A stretch of 64,000 nucleotides of DNA from Flavobacterium gelidicaeli (GCF_013294005.1 NZ_JABSNK010000001.1:310001-374000); one strand, 5' to 3'; positions 35,330-44,679 are shown, counted from the first letter of the stretch. Numbers and translations: made by a program. Notes: generated by a model from the letters alone, not told the origin.

Positions 35330-35743
35330 ATGGGAGTTACGTCATTTTTTACAAATTTATTTGGCTCAGCCAAAGAAACTACAGCAACGCTAACAGATAA
35401 AGCCGAAACTTTTACTGATGACGCAATCGCTAGAGCAAAAGAAACGATAAGTGAAGTTGCTGATAAAGCAGAAACTGCATTTGAAGATGCCAAGGAATCT
35501 GCAGCTCCCTTGCTTGATAAAGCAAATGACTATGCTGATAAGGCCAAAGAAACCTTTAGTGAATACTCAGATAAAACAGAAGAAACTATTGAGCAGACAA
35601 TGGATACTGTTAAAGAAAAAACAAAAGTTGCCATGGACAAATTAGAAGATTTTACTGACAATGCAAAGGGAGCTATTGAAGACAAAATTGATGCACTTAC
35701 AGATAAAAAAACCGAACTAGAGAAAGCAAAACCTACTAAATAA
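35330..35743 (+). CDS. Small amphipathic-helix protein (YtxH/LEA-like)
   Basis: 137 residues, no firm family. After a short hydrophobic start (SFFTNLFG) the rest is almost wholly helical, with near-11-residue periodicity in Ala, Lys, Glu, Asp and Thr: DKAETFTDDA, KETISEVADKAETAFED, DKANDYADKAKETF. There are no Cys or Trp and the only His-free, charged pattern fits YtxH or LEA-like proteins linked to stress or desiccation. The 196-nt upstream gap has no clear promoter. It precedes an MscS channel gene, which hints at osmotic stress (inference). Confidence 0.65.
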   Translation: MGVTSFFTNLFGSAKETTATLTDKAETFTDDAIARAKETISEVADKAETAFEDAKESAAPLLDKANDYADKAKETFSEYSDKTEETIEQTMDTVKEKTKVAMDKLEDFTDNAKGAIEDKIDALTDKKTELEKAKPTK

Positions 35744-35787
35744 GATTCAAAGAACATTTTTAATAGTGTGCTAAAAATATTAATTTG

Positions 35788-35795
35788 TATTTTTG
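35788..35795 (+). promoter_or_regulatory. -7 element for mscS
   Basis: TATTTTTG followed by CAAAG; 52 nt before the ATG at 35848. It lies past the TTG of the longer frame at 35785, supporting the later start. -33 not evident. Confidence 0.5.
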
Positions 35796-35808
35796 CAAAG
35801 CAAACACA

Positions 35809-35834
35809 AACCTTCTCTTTAGAGAGGGTTTTTT
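35809..35834 (+). terminator. Hairpin with T-run in the mscS leader
   Basis: Stem AACCTTCTC (35809-35817) with GAGAGGGTT (35822-35830), one G-U pair, loop TTTA, then six T through 35834. It is 13 nt before the mscS start codon and about 14 nt after the -7 element. It may end the upstream helical-protein message or act as an attenuator for mscS. Confidence 0.7.
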
Positions 35835-35847
35835 ATTAAAAAAAAAA

Positions 35848-36681
35848 ATGGCTACAGATATCAACATGGCAACACACTATGCCAATATTTATTTTAAAGA
35901 GTTTTTAGCTTATACCCCCAAATTGATCTCTGCTCTAATAGTACTTTTTATTGGTCTATATGCTATCCGATTAATCAATAGATTCATTAGAAGAATCATG
36001 ATTAAAAGGGATTTAGATCCTACATTAACTAAGTTTCTAGCCGATATTTTATTATGGGGACTTAGAATATTACTATTCGTGACTTTTATAGCAAAGTTAG
36101 GTATTGAGACCTCTTCATTTGTAGCGATATTAGGAGCAATGGGACTTGCAATAGGCTTATCACTACAAGGATCATTGTCTAATTTTGCTGGAGGAATGCT
36201 TATAATACTATTTAAACCTTTTAAAGTAGGTCATACTATAGAAGCACAAGGAGTGATTGCAACGGTTAGCGAAATACAAATTTTTGTAACTAAATTAATT
36301 ACGGCAAACAATCAAACCGTTTTTATTCCTAATGGGATTTTGTCTAATGGTACAATTACAAATTATTCACTACAAAAAAGCAGAAGAGCTGATTTGACCT
36401 TTTCAATATCTTATGATTCTGACATTAAAAAGGCAAAAGATCTCATTATGGAAATATTAAATAACAACCCAAAAGTATTGCAAACACCCAAACCAGATGT
36501 TTTTGTCAAAAACCTAACAGATAGCGCTATTCAGTTAGCGGTACGACCATGGGCAAACAACGAAGATTTTGGTGCTGTATTTACGGAGACGTTAGAAAAT
36601 TGCAAAAATGCTTTTGACGCAGCCGGAATAATCATCCAACCTTTTGTTAAAGAAGTGTCGCAAAGTAATTCAGCAACATAG
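35848..36681 (+). CDS. mscS: MscS-family small-conductance mechanosensitive channel
   Basis: 277 residues from ATG 35848 (a TTG frame extends to 35785 through the promoter and hairpin and is rejected). Three helices at about 20-40, 66-88 and 92-115. TM3 is the Gly/Ala-rich pore helix (GAMGLAIGLSLQGSLSNFAGG), then the cytoplasmic beta domain (PFKVGHTIEAQG, VFIPNGILSNGTITNYS) and alpha/beta cage. It opens under membrane tension to release solutes after hypo-osmotic shock. Length is close to E. coli MscS (286). Confidence 0.93.
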   Translation: MATDINMATHYANIYFKEFLAYTPKLISALIVLFIGLYAIRLINRFIRRIMIKRDLDPTLTKFLADILLWGLRILLFVTFIAKLGIETSSFVAILGAMGLAIGLSLQGSLSNFAGGMLIILFKPFKVGHTIEAQGVIATVSEIQIFVTKLITANNQTVFIPNGILSNGTITNYSLQKSRRADLTFSISYDSDIKKAKDLIMEILNNNPKVLQTPKPDVFVKNLTDSAIQLAVRPWANNEDFGAVFTETLENCKNAFDAAGIIIQPFVKEVSQSNSAT

Positions 36682-36684
36682 CAA

Positions 36685-37353
36685 CTACTTTTTAGGTGCA
36701 GTAATCATAAAATCTTTTAAATAAAAAGGTTCAAAATAAGCGACATCTACAGTGTCGCTTTTTTTATACTTAGCATAACTAAGCGCGCACATTTCTCTTG
36801 CTGATGGGTATTTTAGCCCTTCTAAGAAATTAAAATTAGCTTTATTTAGTACCGTTTTAGCTTTATCGGCACAATCGCCCACAAAATAAATAGGCTGTTG
36901 TAAATCATTAAAAGAATCTTCAGTTAAAACCTCCGCCAGAGTTGTACGTTGAGACACTAAATCTTTAGTAAAAATTGCACTATAGACTTCCATTCTACGC
37001 GCATCAATCATAGGTACAATTAAACCCTCAGTAATTTTTACTTGCGCTGCTAATGCTTGCAAAGTATCTACAGCTATCAACGGAACCGATAACGCATAAC
37101 AAAGCCCTTTTGCTGCAGAAACCCCTATTCGAAGCCCTGTATATGATCCTGGGCCTTGACTCACCGCTACAGCAGTTAAATCTTTATAAGTGATTCCTGC
37201 TTCTGCCAAGCTTTCTTCAATAAAAACATGCAAACGTTCTGCGTGTGAATATCCCTCTTCTGCAATTTCATTACAAATTAGCATTTCGCCATCTTTTGCA
37301 ATAGCAACAGAACAGTTTTTTGTAGCCGTTTCAATATTTAAAATGTAAGCCAT
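36685..37353 (-). CDS. tsaB: tRNA threonylcarbamoyladenosine factor TsaB
   Basis: 222 residues. ASKHA-fold start ILNIETATKNCSVAI, YSHAERLHVFI, VSQGPGSYTGLRIGVSAAKGL (the TsaB hallmark) and VDTLQALA. It is the partner that supports TsaD/TsaE in making t6A37 in tRNAs reading ANN codons; cytoplasmic. It ends 3 nt before the convergent mscS stop codon. No promoter with full consensus is visible in the 144-nt gap upstream. Confidence 0.93.
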   Translation of the reverse strand: MAYILNIETATKNCSVAIAKDGEMLICNEIAEEGYSHAERLHVFIEESLAEAGITYKDLTAVAVSQGPGSYTGLRIGVSAAKGLCYALSVPLIAVDTLQALAAQVKITEGLIVPMIDARRMEVYSAIFTKDLVSQRTTLAEVLTEDSFNDLQQPIYFVGDCADKAKTVLNKANFNFLEGLKYPSAREMCALSYAKYKKSDTVDVAYFEPFYLKDFMITAPKK

Positions 37354-37442
37354 TATGGTTTAGTATATCTTTTATTTAGTGCAATTTATTATTGTACAAA
37401 GGACGTTAAAACGTAGTAAAAAAACAATCCTAATCTTAAAAC

Positions 37443-37475
37443 AAAAAGTCGCTTAGTTTTACACTAAGCGACTTT
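37443..37475 (-). terminator. Terminator of the MacAB-TolC-like operon
   Basis: Perfect 12-bp stem (37445-37456 with 37464-37475), loop of 7, T-rich tail on the minus strand, 22 nt after the adaptor stop at 37498. Confidence 0.85.
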
Positions 37476-37497
37476 GAGAACTATTTAATGTATTCTT

Positions 37498-38793
37498 TTA
37501 CTTTTTAGCATCAACACCTTCTTTTTTGATGCTAATTTTATCTCCTGAATTTAATTCTTTTGTTACGGTAGTATAAGGTCCTGTAACCACTACATCTCCT
37601 TTTTTAAGTCCTGATAAAATTTCAATATTAGTATCATCTTGAATTCCTGTTTTGATAATACGAATTTTAGCTTTATCTCCTACTTTTACAAATACACATT
37701 CAAATTTTTTATCGCTTTTCACAACTGCTTCCTTGTCTTCTGCAGTTTCCACTAATTGGATTCCTTTAGTAGATGTTGTATCTGATTTGATTACGATTGA
37801 ACTAATAGGCACATTCACCACATTAGCTTTTGTCTTAGTAATAATATCTACTGTAGCCGTCATTCCCGGTCTAAAAGGAGAGTAAGCTGCAGGTTTACCT
37901 TCTAATAAATCTTGGTATGATTCTTTTACAATTCTAACTTTTACTTTAAAATTAGTAACCTGATCAGATGTTAACGTACTACTCGCTGAGTTAGAAATAC
38001 TCGTTACTACACCTTTAAATTTCTTTTTTAGATAAGCATCTACTTCAACATTTGCCTCATCGCCAACTTTGATTTTCACGATATCATTTTCATTAACATC
38101 AACCTCTACTTCCATGTTATTCAAGTTAGCTACTCTTAAGATTTCAGTTCCTGTCATTTGTTGCGTACCTAGCACACGTTCTCCAAGCTCAACATTTAAC
38201 ATAGATATTGTTCCATCTGCTGGTGCGTAAATAACTGTACGTCCTAAATTATCTTTAGCTTCACTCACAGATGCCGAAGCACTTTGCACATTAAAATAAG
38301 CCGTTTGTTTTGTTGCTTGAGCTACCTCAAATGACGCCACTGCTTTATCCCAATCAGATTTAGATATAATTCCTTTTTGAAAAAGCGTTTTGTTTCTATC
38401 ATAGCTTGATTTCGCTTCTTTAAATTGCGCATCTGCTTGTGTTAAACCTGCTTTTGATCCTGATAATCCTGCAATAGTTCTATTTAAACTTGAAGTATAT
38501 AAATCAGGGTTTATTTTTACCAATAAATCTCCTTTTTTAACGACTTGTCCTTCTTTAACAGGCAATGAAATAATTTCTCCAGAAACCATAGAAGCTATTT
38601 TTACCTCAATTTCTGGTTGAATTTTTCCTGTTGCCGAAACTGTTTCTACAATAGTAGCAGTATTTACCGTAGCAATTTCTACTTCGGTTCCGTTATCTTT
38701 ATTTCCAATAACTCCTGCTTTAGAAAGTGCGATTAATACAACAATAAGAAGAACTGCTCCTCCAACAATATAATAAATTGTTTTCTTTGACAT
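37498..38793 (-). CDS. MacA/HlyD-like periplasmic adaptor (second)
   Basis: 431 residues. N-terminal membrane anchor (about 5-25), lipoyl half-motif (MVSGEIISLPVKEGQVVKKGDLLVKI), a long alpha-hairpin (about 95-165), second lipoyl half (VIYAPADGTISMLNVELGERV) and a beta-barrel (EVEVDVNENDIVKI, PFRPGMTATVDI). It should link the ABC permeases to the TolC channel. It is the last gene, 6 nt after tolC. It is distinct in sequence from the adaptor at 40316, so the cluster encodes two adaptors for one ATPase. Confidence 0.9.
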   Translation of the reverse strand: MSKKTIYYIVGGAVLLIVVLIALSKAGVIGNKDNGTEVEIATVNTATIVETVSATGKIQPEIEVKIASMVSGEIISLPVKEGQVVKKGDLLVKINPDLYTSSLNRTIAGLSGSKAGLTQADAQFKEAKSSYDRNKTLFQKGIISKSDWDKAVASFEVAQATKQTAYFNVQSASASVSEAKDNLGRTVIYAPADGTISMLNVELGERVLGTQQMTGTEILRVANLNNMEVEVDVNENDIVKIKVGDEANVEVDAYLKKKFKGVVTSISNSASSTLTSDQVTNFKVKVRIVKESYQDLLEGKPAAYSPFRPGMTATVDIITKTKANVVNVPISSIVIKSDTTSTKGIQLVETAEDKEAVVKSDKKFECVFVKVGDKAKIRIIKTGIQDDTNIEILSGLKKGDVVVTGPYTTVTKELNSGDKISIKKEGVDAKK

Positions 38794-38799
38794 AATGAA

Positions 38800-40236
38800 T
38801 TAGTTTTTAATGATAGGAATTCCAAAATAGAATTCTAATATTTTAATTTTGAATATATAATCGTATTTTGTTCTTAACACTTCTGATTCAGCATTAGCAA
38901 GCAAAGTTTGTGACTGGTTCAAGTCAAATGAATTCATCAAACCTACATCAAATTTTTCTTTAGCATAATCATACGATCCTTTTCTTGCTTCTAAAGCGCT
39001 TAGTGCTGAGTCATACGATTTCAAAGCACCTTTAGCATCTGCGAAAGCGGTATAAACATTTCTTTGTAAATCAAGACTTTCTTGTTCTAATGCTATTTTA
39101 GATTTCTCCAAAGTTACTTTAGATCGCTCAATATTATTTCTTGCAGAGAAACCATTAAAAATAGGAATACTTAATTGCACTCCAAAAGACTGTCCTTTAT
39201 TATTACTAAACTGATCAAAAAACGGTAGTGGTCCTCCTAATGTTCTTGTAAAATTAGGTGTCAATACATTTTGATTTGTTCCTTCTACAAACCCAACACT
39301 TGTTGTAGGATTTAATGCATCAGGCACAACTCCAGTAACTCTATCGCTATAAGCTACCCTAGAACTAAAACTGTAGAAACCCTGTAAAGTAGGCATCAAT
39401 CCTCCTTTAGCAATAGCAAGACTTTTTTGAGCAATTTCTAAGTTTGTTTGTGCTATTTTTAACCCGGTTCTTTCTTGTTTAGCCTTATCATAAATAACAT
39501 TCACATCTTGTGCTAAGACATTATTATCATCCCCTAAAATAGTATTATCAACAACATCAAACTTTGTAAAATCATCTAATTGCAATAATTGCGCTAAACT
39601 TAATTTAGAAATCAACAAAGCATTTTCGGCAGCAATTACATTTTGATTATTAGTGGCAAGCGTTGCTTTAACATCTAATAAATCTCCACGAGGAATTGTT
39701 CCTGCGTTAACGAGTTCTTGCGAACGGGCCAACTGCTTTTCATTAATTCCCATTTGTTCGTGTTGTACTTTTAAGAATTCTTTATTAAAAAGCACTTGCA
39801 AAAAAGCATTAGCAACATTCAATGCAACATCTTCTTGCATTTTTGTCAATTTATATTGTGCTGCTATAATCGATAATTTTGCTCTTCTATAGGTGTTTTG
39901 GTTTTGTAAACCTTTATAAATATCAATACCCACATTAGCACCTGCAGAGGTAAATTGAGTGGTTTGATTTTGTAACAAACCCGTAGTAATGTCTTGGTTC
40001 AAACCAATGTTCCAAGAATGCGATGCCGAAGCATTTAATGAGGGTAAGAAACTACCAAGCGCTCCTTTTTTATCGATCTGAGCTGATTGCGTATCTAGAG
40101 CAGTTTGTTTTATCGAAATATTATGCTCTACAGCATATTTAACACATTCCTCAAGTGTCCATTTTTTATCTTGCGCGTTTGACGCTAAGCTAAAAGCAAA
40201 GAGTAAAACTAAGGGGATCCAACGATTCTTTTTCAT
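38800..40236 (-). CDS. TolC-family outer-membrane channel
   Basis: 478 residues from the ATG at 40236; the longer frame to 40260 begins with a TTG inside the -7 element and is rejected. Signal peptide (SLASNAQ), then WTLEECVKYAVEHNISIKQ, the classic OEP opening, and two copies of the long-hairpin repeat, each with a barrel part (YSFSSRVAYSD, GVQLSIPIFNGFSARNN). It forms the outer-membrane duct for the ABC exporter. It starts with its own probable promoter in the 79-nt gap. Confidence 0.92.
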   Translation of the reverse strand: MKKNRWIPLVLLFAFSLASNAQDKKWTLEECVKYAVEHNISIKQTALDTQSAQIDKKGALGSFLPSLNASASHSWNIGLNQDITTGLLQNQTTQFTSAGANVGIDIYKGLQNQNTYRRAKLSIIAAQYKLTKMQEDVALNVANAFLQVLFNKEFLKVQHEQMGINEKQLARSQELVNAGTIPRGDLLDVKATLATNNQNVIAAENALLISKLSLAQLLQLDDFTKFDVVDNTILGDDNNVLAQDVNVIYDKAKQERTGLKIAQTNLEIAQKSLAIAKGGLMPTLQGFYSFSSRVAYSDRVTGVVPDALNPTTSVGFVEGTNQNVLTPNFTRTLGGPLPFFDQFSNNKGQSFGVQLSIPIFNGFSARNNIERSKVTLEKSKIALEQESLDLQRNVYTAFADAKGALKSYDSALSALEARKGSYDYAKEKFDVGLMNSFDLNQSQTLLANAESEVLRTKYDYIFKIKILEFYFGIPIIKN

Positions 40237-40257
40237 ATTTTTTGTATGGAAGTGTAA

Positions 40258-40265
40258 CAAAGGTA
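40258..40265 (-). promoter_or_regulatory. Internal -7 element before tolC
   Basis: TACCTTTG on the minus strand, 21 nt upstream of the tolC start codon. It suggests that tolC and the last adaptor can be expressed apart from the ATPase and permease genes. Confidence 0.5.
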
Positions 40266-40315
40266 TTACACAAATTTAACATTTATCTCTAAACTAAAAT
40301 TCTTTTAATAGGTTT

Positions 40316-41431
40316 TTATTCTTCTGAATCTGGTTCTTTAACTCCTTGATTCCAAATTTTTATTTTATCCGATGCTTTTATTCCGCTTTTTACTTCAACA
40401 TAAATTCCGTCGCTAACGCCTAGAACAAGATCTTTTCTAGCAAACTTTTGCGATCCCGTTTCTATTTCTACATACGGTAATTGTGTTTTTTTATCAAATT
40501 GTACTAAACCTTCTTTTATAGCCAAAACTTTATCGGCTTTTTCTAATATAATAGAAGCATTGGCACTTAGACCAGCTCGAATAAAAGTATCCGCTTTATT
40601 TTCTAAAGAAGCTTTAATTTCGAATTGAATAGCCCCATTTTCTGCAACACCTTTAGGTGCGATATATTGTAAAACAGCATCAAATTTCTTGTTTTCGATA
40701 GCTCCAACAGTTATTTCGATAGGCAATTTCTCTTTTATCTTACCTACTTCCGACTCATCAATTTTACCCACAAAAATCATTCTGCCTACATCAGCAACAC
40801 TCGCAATAGTTGTTCCTTCATTAAAATTATTACTTTCAATCACCTGATTCCCTACTTTCACAGGAACATCGAGCACCATTCCGTTTACAGTAGAACGTAT
40901 TAATGTGTTTGCATAATTTCCTAAACCAGATGTTGTTCCTGTTTTAACAATATCTAAACCACGTCTAGCCGCATTATAATTTTGTTTAGCTGAATTGTAA
41001 GCTAACTGAGCAGCATCATAATCATTTGCTGAAATTACACCTTTATCAAACAATGTTTTTTGTCTTTTATGCAAAATCTCCTGATTATCAAGTTCAATTT
41101 TAGCTGATTGCAATTGGTTTTGAGAACTACTTAAATTAGATACATTTGCAACTACTTTAATCTTAGCAATTAAATCTCCAGCTTTAATATTTTGTCCTGC
41201 TTTGATGTAAACCGCTTCAATAATACCTGAAATATTTGGCTTGATCAACACCTCTTCGTCTGGAACGATATTTCCTGTGGCAATTGTGTTTTTTACAATT
41301 GTTTTAGTCTCCGCTTTATCCGTAGCGTAAACTATAGGCGACTCCTGATTTTTAGCGTATAAATAATACAAGGCGCCAAAGAAAGCGAAAGCTATAAAAA
41401 TTAAAATAGTAATGGTTACTCCTTTTTTCAT
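40316..41431 (-). CDS. MacA/HlyD-like periplasmic adaptor (first)
   Basis: 371 residues. N-terminal helix (about 5-23), lipoyl half IIEAVYIKAGQNIKAGDLIAKI, alpha-hairpin (SSSQNQLQSAKIELDNQEIL to about 170), second lipoyl half (STVNGMVLDVPVKVGNQVI) and barrel/MP domains ending KIWNQGVKEPDSEE. Periplasmic adaptor for the adjacent FtsX-type permeases, 38 nt downstream of the second permease. About 60 residues shorter than the second adaptor and separated from it by tolC. Confidence 0.9.
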   Translation of the reverse strand: MKKGVTITILIFIAFAFFGALYYLYAKNQESPIVYATDKAETKTIVKNTIATGNIVPDEEVLIKPNISGIIEAVYIKAGQNIKAGDLIAKIKVVANVSNLSSSQNQLQSAKIELDNQEILHKRQKTLFDKGVISANDYDAAQLAYNSAKQNYNAARRGLDIVKTGTTSGLGNYANTLIRSTVNGMVLDVPVKVGNQVIESNNFNEGTTIASVADVGRMIFVGKIDESEVGKIKEKLPIEITVGAIENKKFDAVLQYIAPKGVAENGAIQFEIKASLENKADTFIRAGLSANASIILEKADKVLAIKEGLVQFDKKTQLPYVEIETGSQKFARKDLVLGVSDGIYVEVKSGIKASDKIKIWNQGVKEPDSEE

Positions 41432-41469
41432 CGTGTTATGATTTAATCGATTATTTTTTGATTGATTAT

Positions 41470-42738
41470 TTATTCGGCTCTTAAAGCGTCTACGGGTTTA
41501 ACATTAATTGCTGTTTGCGCTGGGATATATCCTGCCAATAGACCAGAACCTACTAATATTAATAACGCTACAAAAACAACAGTAAGATCTACGCTTGGAT
41601 TGGCAAACATCATTCCTTCGCTAGGCATGCTATCGAGGATTACATTAATAATAGCAACTACTCCCGTGGCCATTGCAATACCAAACATACCGGCGACAAT
41701 GGTCAAAAAAATGGACTCTAACAATATTTGAGAACGTATTGCTCCTGGGGTTGCTCCTAAAGCCCTTCTTATTCCAATTTCTTTGGTTCGTTCTTTTACG
41801 ACAATTAGCATAATATTAGAAATACCTATTACTCCAGAAAGTAAAACTAGCGTCCCTACAAAATAAGCGATGAATTTCAATATTAAAAACAGCCCTTGAA
41901 TTTTACTGAACTCGGCATATAAATCAAAATTCCCAATCGCCCTATCATCCGTAGGGTTTATAGAATGTCGCGATTTCATAAATTCTAAAATCTGAGGTTT
42001 TAGCGTAGTGATTGATGCATTATCATTTGCTGTTAAAGCCATCCATCCTACTACATCTCCATAATTATAAGCTTGCTGAAATGTGGTAAAAGGAATAAAT
42101 ATCTTTTTCTGTTCTCTTTCAGCATTACCACCACCTCTAGATTTAGATTTGTAAATCCCTACGACTAAAAAATTAATCCCGCTTACTTTTACATAAGTTC
42201 CAATAACATCTTCTGTTCTACCGTATAAATCTGTAATTACACCGCTACCAATTATGGCTACTTTTCTTTTTAATTTGATATCTTGATAGTTAATAAAACG
42301 TCCATTAACAATTTCCATTTGTTCTTGTTTTACCAACTCAGGATAATCGCCAAAAATAGTGTACGACCCTGTTTTTGTCCCTCTAACCACATTACTAGAT
42401 TCACTATCATTACCTCCTAGTTGATTACGAGGAGAAACATACAATAGATCCGGAAACTTTTCTTTTAAAGCCGTTATGTCTCCATTTTTAAAATCATACC
42501 TTCTTACTTTAGGAAGCCCTTTAAATGGCTTTGAAGTAGTTTGACTCCACATAAACATAGTATTTGTAGCTATCCCGTCAAATCCTTTCTTCACTCCGTT
42601 TTCCAGCCCTTTTCCAGCTGCTAGCAAAATCACCAGAATAAATATTCCCCAGAAAACCCCAAAAGCCGTCAAGATAGTTCGGAACGTATTTGCCGTTAGC
42701 GCCTCTAAAACTTCAATCCATTTATCTCTATCAAACAT
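41470..42738 (-). CDS. MacB-like FtsX permease subunit (second)
   Basis: 422 residues. One N-terminal helix (about 19-42, ILTAFGVFWGIFILVILLA), a large periplasmic MacB_PCD domain (about 50-270), then three C-terminal helices with the FtsX signature NIMLIVVKERTKEIGIRRALGATP. It has no ATPase domain, so it depends on the separate ATPase gene. It starts 2 nt after the first permease. Together they probably form a heterodimer working as a mechanotransmission exporter with MacA-like adaptors. Confidence 0.92.
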   Translation of the reverse strand: MFDRDKWIEVLEALTANTFRTILTAFGVFWGIFILVILLAAGKGLENGVKKGFDGIATNTMFMWSQTTSKPFKGLPKVRRYDFKNGDITALKEKFPDLLYVSPRNQLGGNDSESSNVVRGTKTGSYTIFGDYPELVKQEQMEIVNGRFINYQDIKLKRKVAIIGSGVITDLYGRTEDVIGTYVKVSGINFLVVGIYKSKSRGGGNAEREQKKIFIPFTTFQQAYNYGDVVGWMALTANDNASITTLKPQILEFMKSRHSINPTDDRAIGNFDLYAEFSKIQGLFLILKFIAYFVGTLVLLSGVIGISNIMLIVVKERTKEIGIRRALGATPGAIRSQILLESIFLTIVAGMFGIAMATGVVAIINVILDSMPSEGMMFANPSVDLTVVFVALLILVGSGLLAGYIPAQTAINVKPVDALRAE

Positions 42739-42740
42739 AA

Positions 42741-43985
42741 TTATTCGTCTCTTAGTGCTACAATAGGTTTAATGCTGGCTGCTCTATATGCTGGAAAAAA
42801 TCCAGCTATTGCCCCTGCTAATACTAGTAAAATTAATGTGCTCATAGCGACACTAAAATCTACTTCTGGATTTAAAAAATAATCACTTTTGACCATAGGC
42901 CCTACAATCTCTAGCAATAAAAGACTAGATAAAAGCCCTACAAAACCAGAAATTGTGGTTATAAAAATAGATTCATGCAATATCATTACTACAATAGAAA
43001 AAGGCGAAGCACCTAGAGCTTTTCTAATTCCAATTTCTTTAGTCCTTTCTTTCACAATAATCAGCATGATGTTACTCACACCAACTACTCCTGCAATTAT
43101 AGTACAAATTCCAACCCACCAAAAAAACAATCGAATGTAAAGGTTTAAGTCATAAAATTGCTTGGCATCTTCAACCGTGTTACCTACCCCAATCGCTCCT
43201 TCATCATCAGGTGCAATACTATTTTTACTTCGCAATAGCTGCCCTAAGCCTTCTGTAAATTTCTCAGATTCTGCTAAAGCTTCCTCATAAGTTTCTTTTT
43301 TGGGTAAGGTAAAATCAAGATTACTTATTTTATCACCTACTCCATAAGCTTGCTGAGTGGTTGTAATGGGAATATATACACGTGTTTCCTCTCTTTCCCC
43401 TGCAGGATCAGTAAAAACACCTACTATTTTAAAATTAATACCGTTAATAACTAGCAATTCTCCTATCGGACTTTTGTCCTTGAACATGTCTAGTTTTACT
43501 TTTTGTCCAATAACAGTAACTTTCTCGCTATTGTTCAGGTCATTTTGATTGATGAACCTTCCTTCAACAATAGAGGCATTTTCAACTGCTAAATAGTCTG
43601 GATTTACTCCAATGAAACGATAGTTACCCGATTCTTTTCCGTGAGACATAATACCACTCCAAAAAATATAGTTCGCTGATTTTATCACTAATTGATCTCC
43701 ATATTTTTGAAGAGCAACATCATAATCGCTGTTTCTAAATTGAATTTGCCTTCCTGGATTCAATCCTTTATATTCTTTAGTTGTTGTTCCGGACCAAAAG
43801 GAAATCAATCCCGAAGCATCATTCTCAAATTTCTTTTCTATTCCGTTTTGAAGTCCTTTCCCAACTCCTAACAATATCACTAAAATAAAAATACCCGAAG
43901 CCACAGAGATTCCGGTAAGAAACGTTCTCAGTTTGTTTTTGGCAATAGCCTCAAATATTTCCTGCCAACGTTCCGTATTAAACAT
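42741..43985 (-). CDS. MacB-like FtsX permease subunit (first)
   Basis: 414 residues with the same plan: N-terminal helix (TGISVASGIFILVILLGVG), MacB_PCD periplasmic domain, three C-terminal helices with NIMLIIVKERTKEIGIRKALGASP. Closely parallel to the second permease, so the pair likely arose by duplication. Its start overlaps the ATPase stop by 8 nt, indicating translational coupling. The exported substrate (antibiotic, peptide, siderophore or lipid) cannot be told from sequence. Confidence 0.92.
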   Translation of the reverse strand: MFNTERWQEIFEAIAKNKLRTFLTGISVASGIFILVILLGVGKGLQNGIEKKFENDASGLISFWSGTTTKEYKGLNPGRQIQFRNSDYDVALQKYGDQLVIKSANYIFWSGIMSHGKESGNYRFIGVNPDYLAVENASIVEGRFINQNDLNNSEKVTVIGQKVKLDMFKDKSPIGELLVINGINFKIVGVFTDPAGEREETRVYIPITTTQQAYGVGDKISNLDFTLPKKETYEEALAESEKFTEGLGQLLRSKNSIAPDDEGAIGVGNTVEDAKQFYDLNLYIRLFFWWVGICTIIAGVVGVSNIMLIIVKERTKEIGIRKALGASPFSIVVMILHESIFITTISGFVGLLSSLLLLEIVGPMVKSDYFLNPEVDFSVAMSTLILLVLAGAIAGFFPAYRAASIKPIVALRDE

Positions 43986-44679
43986 ATGCAGAAGCTCTTA
44001 CTTGTTCTACCATTTTATCGTCTATGATTAGTCCATCTTTCAGCACTACGTTTCTCTTGCACATTGCCGCAATATCTGGCTCGTGCGTTACAATAAGTAT
44101 TGTTTTTCCCTCATCATTAATTCCTTGTATCAGTTCCATTACTTCATATGAGGTCTTAGTATCTAATGCTCCCGTAGGCTCATCGGCTAATAAAACTTTA
44201 GGATTTGATGCCAATGCTCTTGCAATAGCTACACGTTGTTTTTGTCCTCCAGAAAGTTCTGATGGTAAATGATGAGAATGCGTTCCTAAACCTACTTTTT
44301 TCAAATAAGTCATCGCAATTTCATAACGCTCTTTTCTTTTCACACCTTGATAATATAAAGGCATAGCTACATTGTCTAAAGCACTTTTATAATTGATTAA
44401 ATTAAATGATTGAAAAACAAAACCTAAAAATTTATTGCGATAACGTGAAGCAATCGTTTCATTTAATTTTTTAATAGGCACATTATCTAAAGTATAACTT
44501 CCTGTATCTGCCTCATCTAAAATTCCCAAAATATTTAGCAATGTAGATTTACCAGAACCTGAAGAACCCATTATAGCAACCAGCTCCCCTTCTTTGATAC
44601 TAAAATTAATGCCTTTTAAGACATGTAATTCTGAGTTTCCCATTTTATAGGATTTATGTAAATCTTTAATTTCTATCAT
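43978..44679 (-). CDS. MacB/LolD-type ABC transporter ATPase
   Basis: 233 residues, a single nucleotide-binding domain. Walker A GSSGSGKST (38-46), Q-loop FVFQSFNL, signature LSGGQKQRVA (142-151), Walker B VLLADEPTGALD (162-173), and H-loop VTHEPD. It powers the two permeases encoded next. In E. coli MacB this domain is fused to the permease; here it stands alone. First gene of a six-gene minus-strand operon; the 173-nt gap to the divergent DUF4403 gene has no exact TAnnTTTG for this strand. Confidence 0.93.
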   Translation of the reverse strand: MIEIKDLHKSYKMGNSELHVLKGINFSIKEGELVAIMGSSGSGKSTLLNILGILDEADTGSYTLDNVPIKKLNETIASRYRNKFLGFVFQSFNLINYKSALDNVAMPLYYQGVKRKERYEIAMTYLKKVGLGTHSHHLPSELSGGQKQRVAIARALASNPKVLLADEPTGALDTKTSYEVMELIQGINDEGKTILIVTHEPDIAAMCKRNVVLKDGLIIDDKMVEQVRASAYV

